A stretch of DNA of 64,000 nt from Dactylonectria macrodidyma (Eukaryota; Ascomycota; Sordariomycetes; Hypocreales; Nectriaceae): assembly GCA_020744425.1 (NCBI GenBank), contig JAGMUV010000034.1:550355-614354 (forward strand). Direction: 5' to 3'. A program made the position numbers and the translations under genes. How positions within the stretch are numbered: position 1 is the first letter of the stretch; the number at the start of each line of letters is the position of its first letter. The notes beneath the pieces are model-generated. The model saw nothing but the letters and a program-made list of their open reading frames with translations, did no database searches and was not told the origin of the DNA. Shown here in pieces: positions 63,926 through 64,000 of the stretch.

Positions 63926-64000
63926 TTGCGCTTCCGAATCGGGTAATCTTGCCAGGGGGGGGGCCAAATTTCGGGGGTGAAAAATCCCAGAGCTTAAGAA
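63898..64000 (-). repeat. Terminal-type repeat X, right copy (inverted)
   Basis: Reverse complement of the repeat at 26228-26340: CCAACAGGAGGTGCAGTTGCG, CTTCCGAATCGGGTAATC, then a G run, CCAAATTTCGGGGGTGAAAAAT and AGCTCTTAAGAA-like order. About 100 bp, only a few differences. It is cut by the window edge. Confidence 0.75.

Noticed and set aside
1..64000. Starship giant element (tyrosine-recombinase DUF3435 captain)
   Set aside because: No captain-like recombinase frame with R...H-x-x-R...Y pattern was found in the window, although the cargo style (kinase-like, OrsD-like genes) is compatible.

Overview
The window looks like a transposon-packed, compartmentalised stretch of a filamentous ascomycete (Pezizomycotina) genome. 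The reasons are: intact genes with GT-AG introns of about 46-130 nt, often with CTAA(C/T) branch-like sites; fungus-specific families (CFEM/PTH11-type receptor, Dal5-type permease, OrsD-like zinc-finger protein, fungal kinase-like protein); Tad-type LINE fragments; and AT-rich, stop-riddled relics with CAG-to-TAG, TGG-to-TAG and CGA-to-TGA changes typical of RIP or methyl-C decay. I cannot name the species. Exon joins were worked out by hand from splice sites and family alignment, not from transcript data.

Layout. 0.4-2.6 kb: piggyBac transposase with one in-frame stop. 2.9-4.3 kb: RIP-damaged gypsy relic holding a 425-bp TRIM-like element. 4.4-8.4 kb: an intact divergent gene pair, a short-chain dehydrogenase (SDR) with a solo LTR in its first intron and a Dal5-like MFS transporter, separated by a 4-5 unit minisatellite. 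8.4-12.3 kb: mostly unassigned, with a LINE tail and a partial hypothetical gene. 12.3-17.3 kb: hAT element with an intact transposase and a LINE nested in its right end. 18.9-20.2 kb: intact zinc alcohol dehydrogenase. 20.2-26 kb: LINE endonuclease relic and an amino-acid permease pseudogene broken by a MITE, an intact Tc1/mariner element and LTR-like DNA. 26.3-29.3 kb: intact MULE with perfect 9-bp target duplication. 30-36 kb: truncated Helitron RepHel carrying a LINE insertion. 36.5-38.5 kb: third LINE. 39-42 kb: kinase-like gene split by a MITE. 42.4-43.8 kb: OrsD-like relic split by another hAT-type MITE. 44.5-45.6 kb: orphan 388-aa ORF. 46.1-47.5 kb: intact CFEM-PTH11-type receptor. 47.9-48.6 kb: minisatellite. 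49.2-52.5 kb: mosaic of truncated copia, MITE, ankyrin fragment and Helitron helicase tail. 53.7-63.4 kb: an uncharacterised 484-aa gene divergent from a very large (about 2,218 aa) Helitron-type RepHel, with tandem repeats between them.

Three metabolic genes look functional (SDR, MFS transporter, alcohol dehydrogenase). The upstream DNA of the SDR/MFS pair and of the alcohol dehydrogenase shares a CCCCAAATTGG core, so the three could form a small regulon now separated by about 10 kb of transposons. The most unusual material is the set of small non-autonomous elements with exact boundaries (TRIM-like 425 bp, MITE-A 412 bp in three copies, MITE-B 422 bp, an 83-bp element in two copies) and the RepHel gene with its divergent companion and iteron-like spacer.
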